Shown here in pieces: positions 17,708 through 27,400 of a stretch of 64,000 bases of DNA. The notes beneath the pieces were generated by a model. That model did no database searches. It saw nothing but the letters and a program-made list of their open reading frames with translations, and had not been told where the DNA came from. This stretch comes from Bin5 sp965221145 (lineage in GTDB: Bacteria; Chloroflexota; Anaerolineae; Caldilineales; Caldilineaceae): contig OZ244877.1 of the NCBI GenBank assembly GCA_965221145.1, forward strand, positions 1,922,001 to 1,986,000, read 5' to 3'. The translations under genes were made by a program, and so were the position numbers. Numbering within the stretch: position 1 is the first letter of the stretch; every line of letters starts with the position of its first letter.

Positions 17708-18894
17708 TTGCATGGTCTCAAGGTAACGGAAACATGGGTGGGAAGAAAAGCAAATTCCGGGGGGGGATTGCCGTTATCTCTCAGTTCTTTTTTGGCTAGT
17801 TCTATGCCAAGGCCAAAGCGTTGGGCGAAGCCCAAGTGGTGCATGATCTCCGCGATCAAAGGATTGCGATAATCAGTCACACCCTGGTGAATGTTCTCAG
17901 GTGTAACGTTGCCGTACAAACCGCCAGGACTATGAATCTCGATTCGATCCTCAAACCAGTGTACTCTAGTCGGCGCATTGGAATTCTCATAGCTGCGGTG
18001 CATTACTGCATTGCTTGTCAACTGCCTAAGCGCCTCCAAAGGATAATCTGGCGAACGGATCTCTCTTGGAGTTGATCCGATTTCGGTACGAACCGAGATG
18101 TTAATCTCAATGAGTTCCTGCAGACGAAGCATTACATCTTCAAGCCGCCCTGTCAGTTCCTTGCGATTCCTGATTGGGTCGGTCAGGGAGGCGCCGGCTA
18201 TTCTTAAGAATTGCACATAGGCGCCCGGAATCCAGAACTGCGGATCGCGGCCCAATGCAAGTAGCGCCCCCCAGGTTGGCGCGCCTTGCCCCAACAGACG
18301 CAATGAGCGAAGCTGTTGGTCCGTTGAACGCATGTTTTTTTCCCGTACTTCAAGCGCAATCGCGGCCGGCAAATAGGCCGACTCGAAATACCCCATGTCC
18401 AGGTCGTCCAGAGTTGAATCCGTACCCGGGCGCATATCAAACGGGCGGTCCGCGGCCCTCCGCCGCTCGACCAGGCGCTGTTCCTCCTCAGGCGAGGCTA
18501 GTTGAACTGTGGGCCCTACCTTTATCCAGACTCGCCCTTGATAGGCAACCGGCGGATTGGCGCTGGGAGCCACTTGGACGACCGCCATCTCGCAACCCAG
18601 GATCCTCTTTCCTTCTACCGTCAAAGATGGAAGGGGCAGGATATTGCCATCATCTCGCATTTGCGCCAGAGTGCGCAGTAGTTCATCGTTTACTAAGATG
18701 CCTGCGCATGCCCCATCATCCTCAGCGCCAATAAATATCACACCTGGTTTGCCGGTGCCGGGTAAGTCATTGGCGAAAGCGCAAATGTTTCGGCGGATGG
18801 CGCTTCGGTCTCCTGCGCTCCGTTTGCGTTCGGTCAAATGGGACTCACCATCCGTGAAAAGCGCCGCGAGTTCGTCGTCCGTGTAGAACGTCAT
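17704..18894 (-). CDS. AlbA_2 (Schlafen-like) domain protein with GHKL-type ATPase C terminus
   Basis: From the ATG at 18894 the 396-residue protein opens with an AlbA_2/divergent AAA-4 domain: ESHLTERKRSAGDRSAIRRNICAFAND, GVIFIGAEDDG. The C-terminal half has the HATPase_c_4 pattern LRQLTSNAVMHRSYENSN, VHWFEDRIEIHSPGGL and QRFGLGIELAKKEL. Proteins of this architecture are often annotated as transcriptional regulators or ATP-binding proteins and are common in accessory and defence loci. Shine-Dalgarno is weak (GGA). It is the first gene of a four-gene operon with a ParA ATPase and a restriction-modification pair. Confidence 0.82.
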   Translation of the reverse strand: MTFYTDDELAALFTDGESHLTERKRSAGDRSAIRRNICAFANDLPGTGKPGVIFIGAEDDGACAGILVNDELLRTLAQMRDDGNILPLPSLTVEGKRILGCEMAVVQVAPSANPPVAYQGRVWIKVGPTVQLASPEEEQRLVERRRAADRPFDMRPGTDSTLDDLDMGYFESAYLPAAIALEVREKNMRSTDQQLRSLRLLGQGAPTWGALLALGRDPQFWIPGAYVQFLRIAGASLTDPIRNRKELTGRLEDVMLRLQELIEINISVRTEIGSTPREIRSPDYPLEALRQLTSNAVMHRSYENSNAPTRVHWFEDRIEIHSPGGLYGNVTPENIHQGVTDYRNPLIAEIMHHLGFAQRFGLGIELAKKELRDNGNPPPEFAFLPTHVSVTLRPCK

Positions 18895-18934
18895 GGGGCA
18901 TTCCAGTCTGCAATTGCAGGTTCGCTCTACAGAT

Positions 18935-19723
18935 TCATGGCTGCGGATACACCTGCGGAAAATGCTCGCCCCGCATCTGCTTGCCATCGCCCACTTCTAC
19001 AAACTGTTTCATCACATGCTCGCCGCTGGCGACAAAACGCGTTTCGTTCGTCATGTAATGAAGAGCGATCGCCCGGCGCGGCCTGTCGCTGGCATTGTCG
19101 TGAGAGCCGTGCCACGTGAGCGCGTGGTGAAAGTGGACTTCGCCCTTCTTCACAGGACAGCTCGCCACCTGCAAAGCCCGCCCCTGAAACTCCATCGGCA
19201 TTGCCTGGATCGCTTCCAGCTGCTTAAGGTATTCGATGTTGTTGCCCCATTGGTGCGAGCCGCGCACCATCGACATACAGCCGTTCGCTTTGTCGGCGTC
19301 GTCCAGCGCCACCCACGCCGTCACCTCTGTCATCGGCCTGATGATCGGCCACAATGGCGCGTCCTGATGCCAATGGGTCGTGCCGCCGTGCTGGGGCGGC
19401 TTGTATTGGATCTGATCGTGCCAGATGCGAAGCTCGCTGGCCCCCGTCAACTGGGAGATGGCGGTCGTGATTTCCTCACGGCTGATCAACTGCAGAAACG
19501 CCTCGCTGGCCTCCCAGATATTGACAATCTGCCAGACCGACCTGCTGTCGTCGCGACTCATGTTGCGCACATGCACGGGCTGGGGAATGTCCGTGCGCTC
19601 CCGCTCGTCAATGACCCGCATCACCTCAGTGCGCAGCGTCTCCACCTCTTCGCTGCTCAGCAATTGCCCGCCATTGAGAAATCCGTTGACATGAAACTGT
19701 TCGATCTGTGTTTGAGTGAGCAT
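18935..19723 (-). CDS. Phytanoyl-CoA dioxygenase (PhyH) family protein (1)
   Basis: This is a probable Fe(II)/2-oxoglutarate-dependent oxygenase of 262 residues. The iron-binding facial triad is visible as THWHQDAPL (His-x-Asp) and the distal histidine of HHALTWHGSHDN; the 2-oxoglutarate arginine lies in RPRRAIALHYM. The N terminus has the usual QIEQFHVNGFLNGGQLLSSEE. The substrate is unknown; such enzymes hydroxylate lipids, sugars or small natural products. The ATG at 19723 has a GAGGAGAGG Shine-Dalgarno; the upstream in-frame TTG is less likely. It follows a TIM-barrel isomerase-like gene in the same direction. Confidence 0.88.
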   Translation of the reverse strand: MLTQTQIEQFHVNGFLNGGQLLSSEEVETLRTEVMRVIDERERTDIPQPVHVRNMSRDDSRSVWQIVNIWEASEAFLQLISREEITTAISQLTGASELRIWHDQIQYKPPQHGGTTHWHQDAPLWPIIRPMTEVTAWVALDDADKANGCMSMVRGSHQWGNNIEYLKQLEAIQAMPMEFQGRALQVASCPVKKGEVHFHHALTWHGSHDNASDRPRRAIALHYMTNETRFVASGEHVMKQFVEVGDGKQMRGEHFPQVYPQP

Positions 19724-19795
19724 CAACCTCTCCTCATCATGACTTGAAACTGATGATCCACCACCGTTGACTCTGATTGAACGTGCCGCGGCGCT

Positions 19796-20593
19796 TCAGC
19801 GCGCGCCGCACGCCTGCAAACAGGCCTGCATATGGCCTCGACTCTCGGCAGCGATGGTGCAGCACTGCTCCAGACTGTACTCCCTCGCCCCAATCACCTC
19901 CAGATTCAGAGGGCCGTCGTAGCCGTTCTCGTGCAGGACACCGATGTATCCAACCAGATCGATATCGCCGCGACCGTTCGCCTGCAACTCCGGCTTGCCC
20001 GGCCCCTGCTGGCGCCCCTTGCAATCGCGGATGTGGACGTGCTTCACCCGGCTGATCACCGCGGCGATGGCCTCTACAGGATTCTCATCGGCCCGGTGAA
20101 TGTGCGACGGGTCCATGTCGATGCCGAAGTTTGGCGAACTGATCGCCTCCATCGCCCGCAGTGTTGTGGGCGTGTCGAAGATGCTGGCCCCCACGTGCGC
20201 CTTCACGCACAGGGTGACGCCGTACTTCTCCGCCATCAGCGCAAGCGCGCCTAGCTCGTCAATTGTCTGCGCCAGGCTCTCCTCGTCATTGCTCGTGCCG
20301 CCCGGCCCGCAGTTGACAATCGGGATGCCGCACTCCACCGCCGCCTGCATCGCCCGCTCCATGATGTCCGCATCGCGTCTGGGCTGCTCCATCGCCAGCA
20401 ACTCCAGGTCGTAAGCCTGCGCAAGCCGCTTGACCTCCGGCGCCAGCTCCTGCCAGCGCGCCAACACCAGATGCTCGCTCATCCCGTCAATGGCCGAGAC
20501 TTCAACGCCGTCGTAGCCGGCCAAGGCGAGGCAGCGAAACGCGGTCTCCATATCATAGCCGCCGAACAGTACCGTATTTGCGCCAAGTTTCAT
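19796..20593 (-). CDS. Sugar phosphate isomerase/epimerase-like TIM barrel protein
   Basis: The 265-residue protein starts MKLGANTVLFGGYDMETAF, typical of the xylose-isomerase-like (AP_endonuc_2) TIM barrel. It keeps the metal-site strands GYDGVEVSA, GVTLCVKAHVG, NFGIDMDPSHIH and VKHVHIRDCKG, and ends with the glutamate strand GPLNLEVIGA. Relatives isomerise or epimerise sugars and inositols, or cleave substrates using two metals. The ATG at 20593 has GGAG 12 nt before it. An upstream extension to 20803 overlaps the sulfatase and is not needed. It lies between sulfatase-fold and PhyH genes on the same strand. Confidence 0.85.
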   Translation of the reverse strand: MKLGANTVLFGGYDMETAFRCLALAGYDGVEVSAIDGMSEHLVLARWQELAPEVKRLAQAYDLELLAMEQPRRDADIMERAMQAAVECGIPIVNCGPGGTSNDEESLAQTIDELGALALMAEKYGVTLCVKAHVGASIFDTPTTLRAMEAISSPNFGIDMDPSHIHRADENPVEAIAAVISRVKHVHIRDCKGRQQGPGKPELQANGRGDIDLVGYIGVLHENGYDGPLNLEVIGAREYSLEQCCTIAAESRGHMQACLQACGAR

Positions 20594-20678
20594 GAATGTC
20601 GCTCCATTGTAGGGTGATGTGGCAGACCAGGCTGACCGATAGCCTCCTGGCCTAGCTCCGATTCGCCCGGTTTTGTCT

Positions 20679-22091
20679 CTATTTTCCTTTATTGACCTCT
20701 TGCGCTTTCGACCGCAGCAACGCCTCCTGACTGGCACGACCGATACGCAAATTGTCATATGCCTGCTGCGAACTGGCGAATGCGCCAACGCCCTCGATGC
20801 CATGCCAGTCGCCCTGATGATGGATGGGATTGGGCAGCCCGGTCTCCGCCTCGCGCTTGCTCACCCAGGCATCCAGTTGCGCAGTCAATGCCGCCACCAC
20901 GCCCGGCAACTCTTCGGCAAGATTGCAATTCTCCTTCGGGTCTTCCACCAGATTATAAAGCTCCACCGGCGGCTTGAAATGAAAGTCCGGCTCCAACGCC
21001 AGGATCAACTTCCATTGCGGTGTGCGCCATCCGTGCTTGCGCATCCACGCGCATTCGGTGAGGTAAATGCCGCTCTCATGCGATGCCACTCTGCCCTCGA
21101 TCATCGGCAGCAACGAGCGCCCGTCGAATACAATACCTGTGTCGATCTCCGCCAATTCCAGCAGGGTCGGAACCAGGTCCTTGTGCTGGTTGAATCCCGC
21201 TTCCCGCTGACCGGCCGGCAGCTTCGGCGGATAGCGCAGCATCAGAGGCACATGCAGAACATTGTCATAGAGGCCATGATGATCGAACCAGCATTCATGT
21301 TCGTAGAGCGTCTCGCCGTGGTCGCCGTTGACGGCCACGATCGTTTCGCCGAGGATACCGTGCGCCTCCAGCGCAGTGAAGATCGACTGAATGGCGGCAT
21401 CCATGTAGGCGATGGAGCCGTCATACTGGGCGATCAGGTAATCCTTGTCGCTTATGCCAGGCGGCGATGCTGCGATCAGCGTCTCCCGGCAAGGCTCGAA
21501 GGCCAGCACCGGCTCCATAGACCGGTTGGCGGGATCGCATTCATCGCCATGATAAAAGATGCGCTCGAATGGCTCCGGCGGCAGGTAGGCCGCATGGGGA
21601 TCCATGTGCCGCAGGAAGAGAAAGAACGGCCTGTCACCCGCAACCAGGCGATCCAACGCCGGCAACGCCTGCTCGTTCAGCCTCTGTGCCTTGGGGATGC
21701 CTCCCTCTGCCCAAGTGCCTTGCGCGGCGTAGCTCAGGTAGTCGTCAAAACCGCGGCTGCTGGGCCTGGCGGACAACCCCACACAGACCGTGTGATAGCC
21801 CTCGTCCCGCAGAATCTCCGCCAGAGTCTTCACCTCCGGACGCAAAGGGCCTTGATGGCGCAGCGCCACCACCTGCGTTGAGAACACGTCCATGCCTGTG
21901 AGCATCGAGGCGTAGGCGCTGGTGGTCGGAATATGGGAACTGTATGTATTCTCGAATAGCACTCCCTGCCGGGCAAAGAGGTCCAGATGGGGGCTGGTCA
22001 GCCGTTCGTAGCCATAGCAACTCATGTGGTCGGCCCGCAACGAGTCGATGCCAAGCAGGACGATATTCGGCTTTGCCTGCGATGATGCCAT
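20679..22091 (-). CDS. Sulfatase-fold hydrolase lacking the formylglycine motif (A)
   Basis: The 470-residue protein has the alkaline phosphatase/sulfatase fold: metal-binding IDSLRADHMSCYGY at the N terminus, then VNGDHGETLYEHECWFDHHGLYDNVLHVPL and YNLVEDPKENCNLA. The nucleophile region reads HIPTTSAYASMLTG. A canonical sulfatase would have Cys or Ser in C/S-x-P-x-R, so formylglycine cannot form; a threonine is the likely nucleophile, as in phosphotransferases and phosphodiesterases of the superfamily. It may therefore act on phosphate or phosphonate esters rather than sulfates, though relatives are usually annotated as sulfatases. It is a tandem paralogue of the next gene, which starts 39 bp upstream. 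Confidence 0.85.
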   Translation of the reverse strand: MASSQAKPNIVLLGIDSLRADHMSCYGYERLTSPHLDLFARQGVLFENTYSSHIPTTSAYASMLTGMDVFSTQVVALRHQGPLRPEVKTLAEILRDEGYHTVCVGLSARPSSRGFDDYLSYAAQGTWAEGGIPKAQRLNEQALPALDRLVAGDRPFFLFLRHMDPHAAYLPPEPFERIFYHGDECDPANRSMEPVLAFEPCRETLIAASPPGISDKDYLIAQYDGSIAYMDAAIQSIFTALEAHGILGETIVAVNGDHGETLYEHECWFDHHGLYDNVLHVPLMLRYPPKLPAGQREAGFNQHKDLVPTLLELAEIDTGIVFDGRSLLPMIEGRVASHESGIYLTECAWMRKHGWRTPQWKLILALEPDFHFKPPVELYNLVEDPKENCNLAEELPGVVAALTAQLDAWVSKREAETGLPNPIHHQGDWHGIEGVGAFASSQQAYDNLRIGRASQEALLRSKAQEVNKGK

Positions 22092-22130
22092 CTACCATCC
22101 TTGTCGGTAGCGGTGGAAATGCGACCGTCG

Positions 22131-23540
<1,410 letters not shown>

Positions 23541-23948
23541 CGTGCCTTCCTTCTCTGCTGGTGAACCGGAGAAATGGTGCCTGTGAAGTGTACTGGGAGC
23601 GCGGGCATCCTCGCCCGCTTCTTCAAATGCTTGTGCGGAACCGGTTTCCATATGAGGAGTCCGGTACATGCCTGAACAAGGGATGATCCCGAATATGGAT
23701 GTCACGGAAGGAACTCTGCAAGTCGATGGAACCGTACCACATCCCCCTGCTCGTCGCAAGAATGTTCCCCCAATCTTCTTGTCGGCCCGCATCCCTGCCC
23801 ACAAGGTTGGACGTATCAGTCGTATGCGCAATTGCCCTTTGCCAGACGACTGTTTACAATGGTGCGTACGCCATTCCAAACACAGGCCCTTCCTTCGCCC
23901 GGGCTGTGTAGCGTCGGGCGGTTCAGACCTGTGAAGGATTCTCTCCCC
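23541..23948. other. Divergent intergenic region between sulfatase B and the MFS transporter
   Basis: About 400 bp separate two divergent transcription units and should contain both promoters. Frames are open on both strands but code for nothing recognisable. I see no perfect palindrome long enough to call an operator. Confidence 0.45.
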
Positions 23949-25250
23949 ATGCCTCGAATGTCCCCGGTTCAGCGTCGGCTCATAATCACACTGTTCGTCG
24001 TCAGCAGCCTGAACAGTGCGGCAATGATAGCCAGTTTCGTGCTGACGCCGATCATCTCATACTCGCTCAGCGGCAGTGTAAAGCTGATCGGGCTCCCCAA
24101 CGCACTGTCGATGGTGGGACGCGCGGGCGCCGGTTATCCAATGGGCTGGCTGCTCGACAAAGTGGGCCGGCGCGTGGGGCTGGCAGTCGGTCTTTCGTTC
24201 GTCATTTTTGGGATGCTCGTCTCTGCGTCGGCGATCAGCGCAGGCTCGCTGATGGTCTTTCTCGCCGGCGCGATCCTGCTCGGCGTGGGCCGCTCCGCCC
24301 TGGAACAGACGCGTTACGCCGCAGCGGAGATCTTCCCGCTGGCGCAGCAGGCCAAGGTGATCGGACTGATCGTGTTTGCGGGCACGATCGGGGCGGTGGG
24401 CGGACCCCTCCTCGTTAAGCCGGCGGTTGGGCTGGCAAGGGAGCAGGGATTTCACGAGCACGTCGGGCCATTCTGGTTCGGCGCGGCATTGATGGGGCTG
24501 GCGCTGGTCCTGTTGCTGGTTGCGCTGCGGCCCGACCCCAAGGAGCTGGCCGCGCGACTGGCCCGCGGAGGGGACTCCGCCAAGCCCACGAATGGTTCAG
24601 GGGAGGGCTCGCTCGCCTCGCAGTCCGAAGGGGATGCAGAGCACAGGGGATTGAAACAGGCCTTGCAGTTGCTAAAGCTGCCGGACGTGCAGTTGGCGAT
24701 CGCGGCGATGGCGATCGGGCAACTGGTGATGACCCTGCTGATGGTGGTCACGCCGCTGCACATGAATCGCGCCGCCTACGATGCGGAGGCGATATCCTAC
24801 GTCCTGATGGCGCACACGCTGGGGATGTTTGGCCTCTCCGGCCTCAGCGGCTGGCTGGCGTCTCGGGTGGGTCGCGTGCCGATGATCTTCGCGGGGGCGC
24901 TTGTGCAGGTGCTGGCGGCGATCATGATGCCGCTTTCCACGGAACTGCCTGTTCTCTTCGTTTCGCTCTTTCTCCTGGGGCTGGGTTGGAACTTCAGCTA
25001 TATCGCGGGTTCCTCGCTGCTGTCGGCGGCATTGGAGGGCTCGCAGCAGCGCGGGCGCGTCCAGGGCATCAACGAGGCCCTCGTCGCCATCGCCTCCGCA
25101 GGTGGCAGCCTCGGAACCGGCAGAGTCTACTCCATTAGCGGCGTTGTCGCCGTCGCCGTCAGCGGCGTCGCCTTCTCCGCAGCCCTCGGCGCGTTAGCCC
25201 TCTGGCTCGGCCGCGCTCACCTCTTCCCCCTCCCCGCCGAACGAGGTTAG
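23949..25250 (+). CDS. MFS transporter
   Basis: The protein has the hydrophobicity pattern of a 12-helix major facilitator. The loop after helix 2 carries GWLLDKVGRRVGL, the family's conserved G-x-L-xD-xxGRR motif. A hydrophilic central loop of about 50 residues (PKELAARLARGG to ALQLLKLPD) separates the two six-helix halves, and the second half repeats the motif as GWLASRVGRVPMI. The substrate is unknown; it faces sulfatase and sugar genes, so a sugar or sugar-acid is a reasonable guess. I chose the ATG at 23949 (GGA 10 nt upstream, 433 residues); the open frame begins 39 codons earlier with non-membrane sequence. Confidence 0.85.
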   Translation: MPRMSPVQRRLIITLFVVSSLNSAAMIASFVLTPIISYSLSGSVKLIGLPNALSMVGRAGAGYPMGWLLDKVGRRVGLAVGLSFVIFGMLVSASAISAGSLMVFLAGAILLGVGRSALEQTRYAAAEIFPLAQQAKVIGLIVFAGTIGAVGGPLLVKPAVGLAREQGFHEHVGPFWFGAALMGLALVLLLVALRPDPKELAARLARGGDSAKPTNGSGEGSLASQSEGDAEHRGLKQALQLLKLPDVQLAIAAMAIGQLVMTLLMVVTPLHMNRAAYDAEAISYVLMAHTLGMFGLSGLSGWLASRVGRVPMIFAGALVQVLAAIMMPLSTELPVLFVSLFLLGLGWNFSYIAGSSLLSAALEGSQQRGRVQGINEALVAIASAGGSLGTGRVYSISGVVAVAVSGVAFSAALGALALWLGRAHLFPLPAERG

Positions 25251-25288
25251 GCCGCGCATCTCTCTATCCCACAACGCTCACAACCTTT

Positions 25289-25336
25289 CGCAACACGCAA
25301 CACGCAACACGCAATACGAAGTACGCAATACGCATT
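25289..25336. repeat. ACGCAATACG repeat cluster between convergent genes
   Basis: Five to six imperfect 9-bp units (CAACACG, CAATACG and variants) lie between the convergent MFS and sulfatase genes, ending 3 bp from the sulfatase stop. This is the longest run of the short repeat family in the window. Its position past the stop codons suggests a 3'-end element, but it forms no clear hairpin by itself. Confidence 0.65.
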
Positions 25337-25339
25337 GCC

Positions 25340-26767
25340 TCACCCTCTCCCCGTCCCCGCCGCGCTCGGATGGTCATACGGCTCATCTTCCAATTCAGCC
25401 TGAAGCCGGTGAAGCTCCGCAGTCAACTCTTCCACCACGTCGGCATAGGCCGGATCATGATAGACGTTATTCAACTCATAGGGATCCGCCTCCAGATCGA
25501 ACAACTCCCACTCCGGCTCCTTTGAATCGTCGATCACCCCCGGTTGATCCAGCCCGTCCGCATAATAGTAGATCAGCTTGTGGCGCAGCGTGCGCACGCC
25601 GTAATGGGCGTAGACATGATGCTGGGCCAGGTGCATCCAATAGCGGTAGTACATCGAAGTCTGCCAACCCTCCGGCGCATCGCCCGCCAGCAGAGGTCGG
25701 AAGTTGCTCCCCTGAAAGTGGTCCGGGATCTCCACACCGGCGCAATCCAGCAGAGTCGGCGTGAAGTCCACGTTGAGAATCATCTGCTCGTTGACCGTCC
25801 CCGCCTCGACCGCCTGCGGGTAGCGAACTATAAACGGCATACGCAGCGACTCCTCGTACATGAAGCGCTTGTCGTACCAGCCGTGATCGCCGAGGAAGAA
25901 GCCCTGGTCCGACGTATAGACGACGATGGTGTTTTCCGCCAGCCCCTCCTCCTCCAGGTAATCGAGCAGTCGCCCCACGTTGTCATCGATCGAGGCGACG
26001 CAGCGCAGATAGTCCTTGATGTAACGCTGGTACTTCCACTTCTTCTCCTTCTTCGCTGTCAGCCCCTCCGGCGTCGGCTGCTTGAGATCGGTCAGCGTCA
26101 TATCGCGGTCGATGCGCATCTTCGCTGCGCCCGCCGCGGCCGCCCGGTTGCTGTAATCGTCGTCAAACGTCTCCGGGTATGGGATCTCCTCGTCCTCGTA
26201 CATCAGCGCGTGCTTCTCGTCCGGCTCCCACGAGCGATGCGGCGCCTTGTGATGGCACATCAGGAAGAATGGTCGCTCCGGATCACGCGCCCGCAGCCAG
26301 TCCAGCGAGAAGTCCGTAATCAGGTCAGTGACATAGCCGCGATACCGCTTGCGCTCGCCCATCTCGATCATCTCCGGGTCGTGGTAAAGTCCCTGTCCCG
26401 GCAGCACGTTCCAGTAATCGAATCCGGTCGGATCGTTGACGCCGCCGTGGCCCAAATGCCACTTGCCGATGATGGCCGTCTGGTATCCTTCCGCCTGCAA
26501 CAGCTTGGGCATCGTAACCTGTCGCCCGTCCAGCGTCGAGGCCAGCGTCGTGACGCCGTTGACATGGTTGTACGTGCCGGTCAGGATCACGGCGCGGCTG
26601 GGCGTGCAGATCGAATTCGTGCAAAAGCAGTTATTGAAGCGCATCCCCCCATCGGCGATGCGGTCCAGATGGGGCGTGCGGTTGATGCGGCTCCCGTAGC
26701 TACTCATGGCGTGCGAGGCATGATCGTCCGACATAATGAAGAGTATGTTCGGGCGCGAGTCGGGCAT
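25340..26767 (-). CDS. Sulfatase with canonical formylglycine motif
   Basis: The 475-residue protein is a type I sulfatase. ILFIMSDDHASHAMSSYG provides the metal aspartates (Asp14, Asp15), and ICTPSRAVILTG carries Cys54 in the C-x-P-x-R motif that is oxidised to formylglycine. YTSDQGFFLGDHGWYDKRFMYEESLRMPF completes the active site. It should need an anaerobic or FGE-type maturase, which is not in the window. Likely substrates are sulfated polysaccharides or glycans. The ATG at 26767 has an AAAGGGAT ribosome site. Copies of the ACGCAATACG repeat lie just outside both ends of the gene, in opposite orientations. Confidence 0.93.
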   Translation of the reverse strand: MPDSRPNILFIMSDDHASHAMSSYGSRINRTPHLDRIADGGMRFNNCFCTNSICTPSRAVILTGTYNHVNGVTTLASTLDGRQVTMPKLLQAEGYQTAIIGKWHLGHGGVNDPTGFDYWNVLPGQGLYHDPEMIEMGERKRYRGYVTDLITDFSLDWLRARDPERPFFLMCHHKAPHRSWEPDEKHALMYEDEEIPYPETFDDDYSNRAAAAGAAKMRIDRDMTLTDLKQPTPEGLTAKKEKKWKYQRYIKDYLRCVASIDDNVGRLLDYLEEEGLAENTIVVYTSDQGFFLGDHGWYDKRFMYEESLRMPFIVRYPQAVEAGTVNEQMILNVDFTPTLLDCAGVEIPDHFQGSNFRPLLAGDAPEGWQTSMYYRYWMHLAQHHVYAHYGVRTLRHKLIYYYADGLDQPGVIDDSKEPEWELFDLEADPYELNNVYHDPAYADVVEELTAELHRLQAELEDEPYDHPSAAGTGRG

Positions 26768-26780
26768 GGGAAATCCCTTT

Positions 26781-26792
26781 CGTATTGCGTAA
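26781..26792. repeat. Single CGTATTGCGTAA repeat unit upstream of the sulfatase
   Basis: This is one inverted unit of the ACGCAATACG family, 13 bp upstream of the sulfatase start. With the cluster at 25289-25336 it brackets the gene. Confidence 0.4.
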
Positions 26793-27077
26793 AGTCGATC
26801 AGGTGGGCCTGCGATCGCCGTGCCCAAGCGCCTGCAAGAGCAACACGGGCAGACCCCGGCCATGCTATCAAACTACCATTGCCGGGTCAAACAGACCGCT
26901 AACCAGGTGCGTTACAAGGTAGGAGGCAACTCAATAGCGGAGTCGACGGTCCGATATCCCGAAAATCCTGATTCAGACAACGCGCCTGCCTTGCGATCGC
27001 GGCGCTTTTCGGGTACTTTGCTGTTCAACATTTTTTTCGACTGCCCATTGCGCCCCAACACCCGAAAGAGAATCTAA
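26793..27077. other. Divergent promoter region between sulfatase and Dabb gene
   Basis: About 285 bp with no coding similarity. It should hold promoters for both directions. I see no clear palindrome. Confidence 0.4.
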
Positions 27078-27395
27078 ATGTCAGATCTATCCCTCCTGCG
27101 CCACGTCGTTCTCTTCCAGTTCAAGGACGGAACGCCCGACGGGAAAGTCCGCGCAATCGAAACCGCCTTCCGCGCCCTGCCTGAGAAGATCGACGCTATC
27201 CACGACTTCGAGTGGGGCACCGATGTCAGCGTCGAGGGCAAGGCCGACGGCTTTACCCACTGTTTCTTCGTCACTTTCGCCAGCGCAGCCGACCGCGACG
27301 CCTACCTGCCCCACCCCGATCACACCGCTTTCGGTACGCTCCTGCGGCCCCATCTGGAGAAAGTGCTGGTCGTGGACTACTGGCAGCGCAGGTAG
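27078..27395 (+). CDS. Dabb (stress-responsive A/B barrel) protein
   Basis: The 105-residue protein is a complete Dabb domain: LRHVVLFQFKDGTP at the start with the family's HxV strand, then ALPEKIDAIHDFEWGTDVS, FTHCFFVTFASAADRDAYLPHPDHTAF, and the closing strand KVLVVDYW. Such small dimeric ferredoxin-like barrels range from stress proteins to cyclases, and are common beside sugar-catabolic genes in these bacteria. No catalytic role can be assigned. Its stop is 5 bp from the convergent GHL6 gene's stop. Confidence 0.88.
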   Translation: MSDLSLLRHVVLFQFKDGTPDGKVRAIETAFRALPEKIDAIHDFEWGTDVSVEGKADGFTHCFFVTFASAADRDAYLPHPDHTAFGTLLRPHLEKVLVVDYWQRR

Positions 27396-27400
27396 CGGGT

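Noticed and set aside
20673..21881. 402-codon plus-strand frame opposite sulfatase-fold gene A
   Set aside because: Shadow frame; a similar one lies opposite its paralogue, which is expected when the coding strands are similar.
25544..26902. 452-codon plus-strand frame opposite the canonical sulfatase
   Set aside because: Long antisense frame produced by high-GC codon use. The sulfatase on the other strand is complete with its C-x-P-x-R motif.
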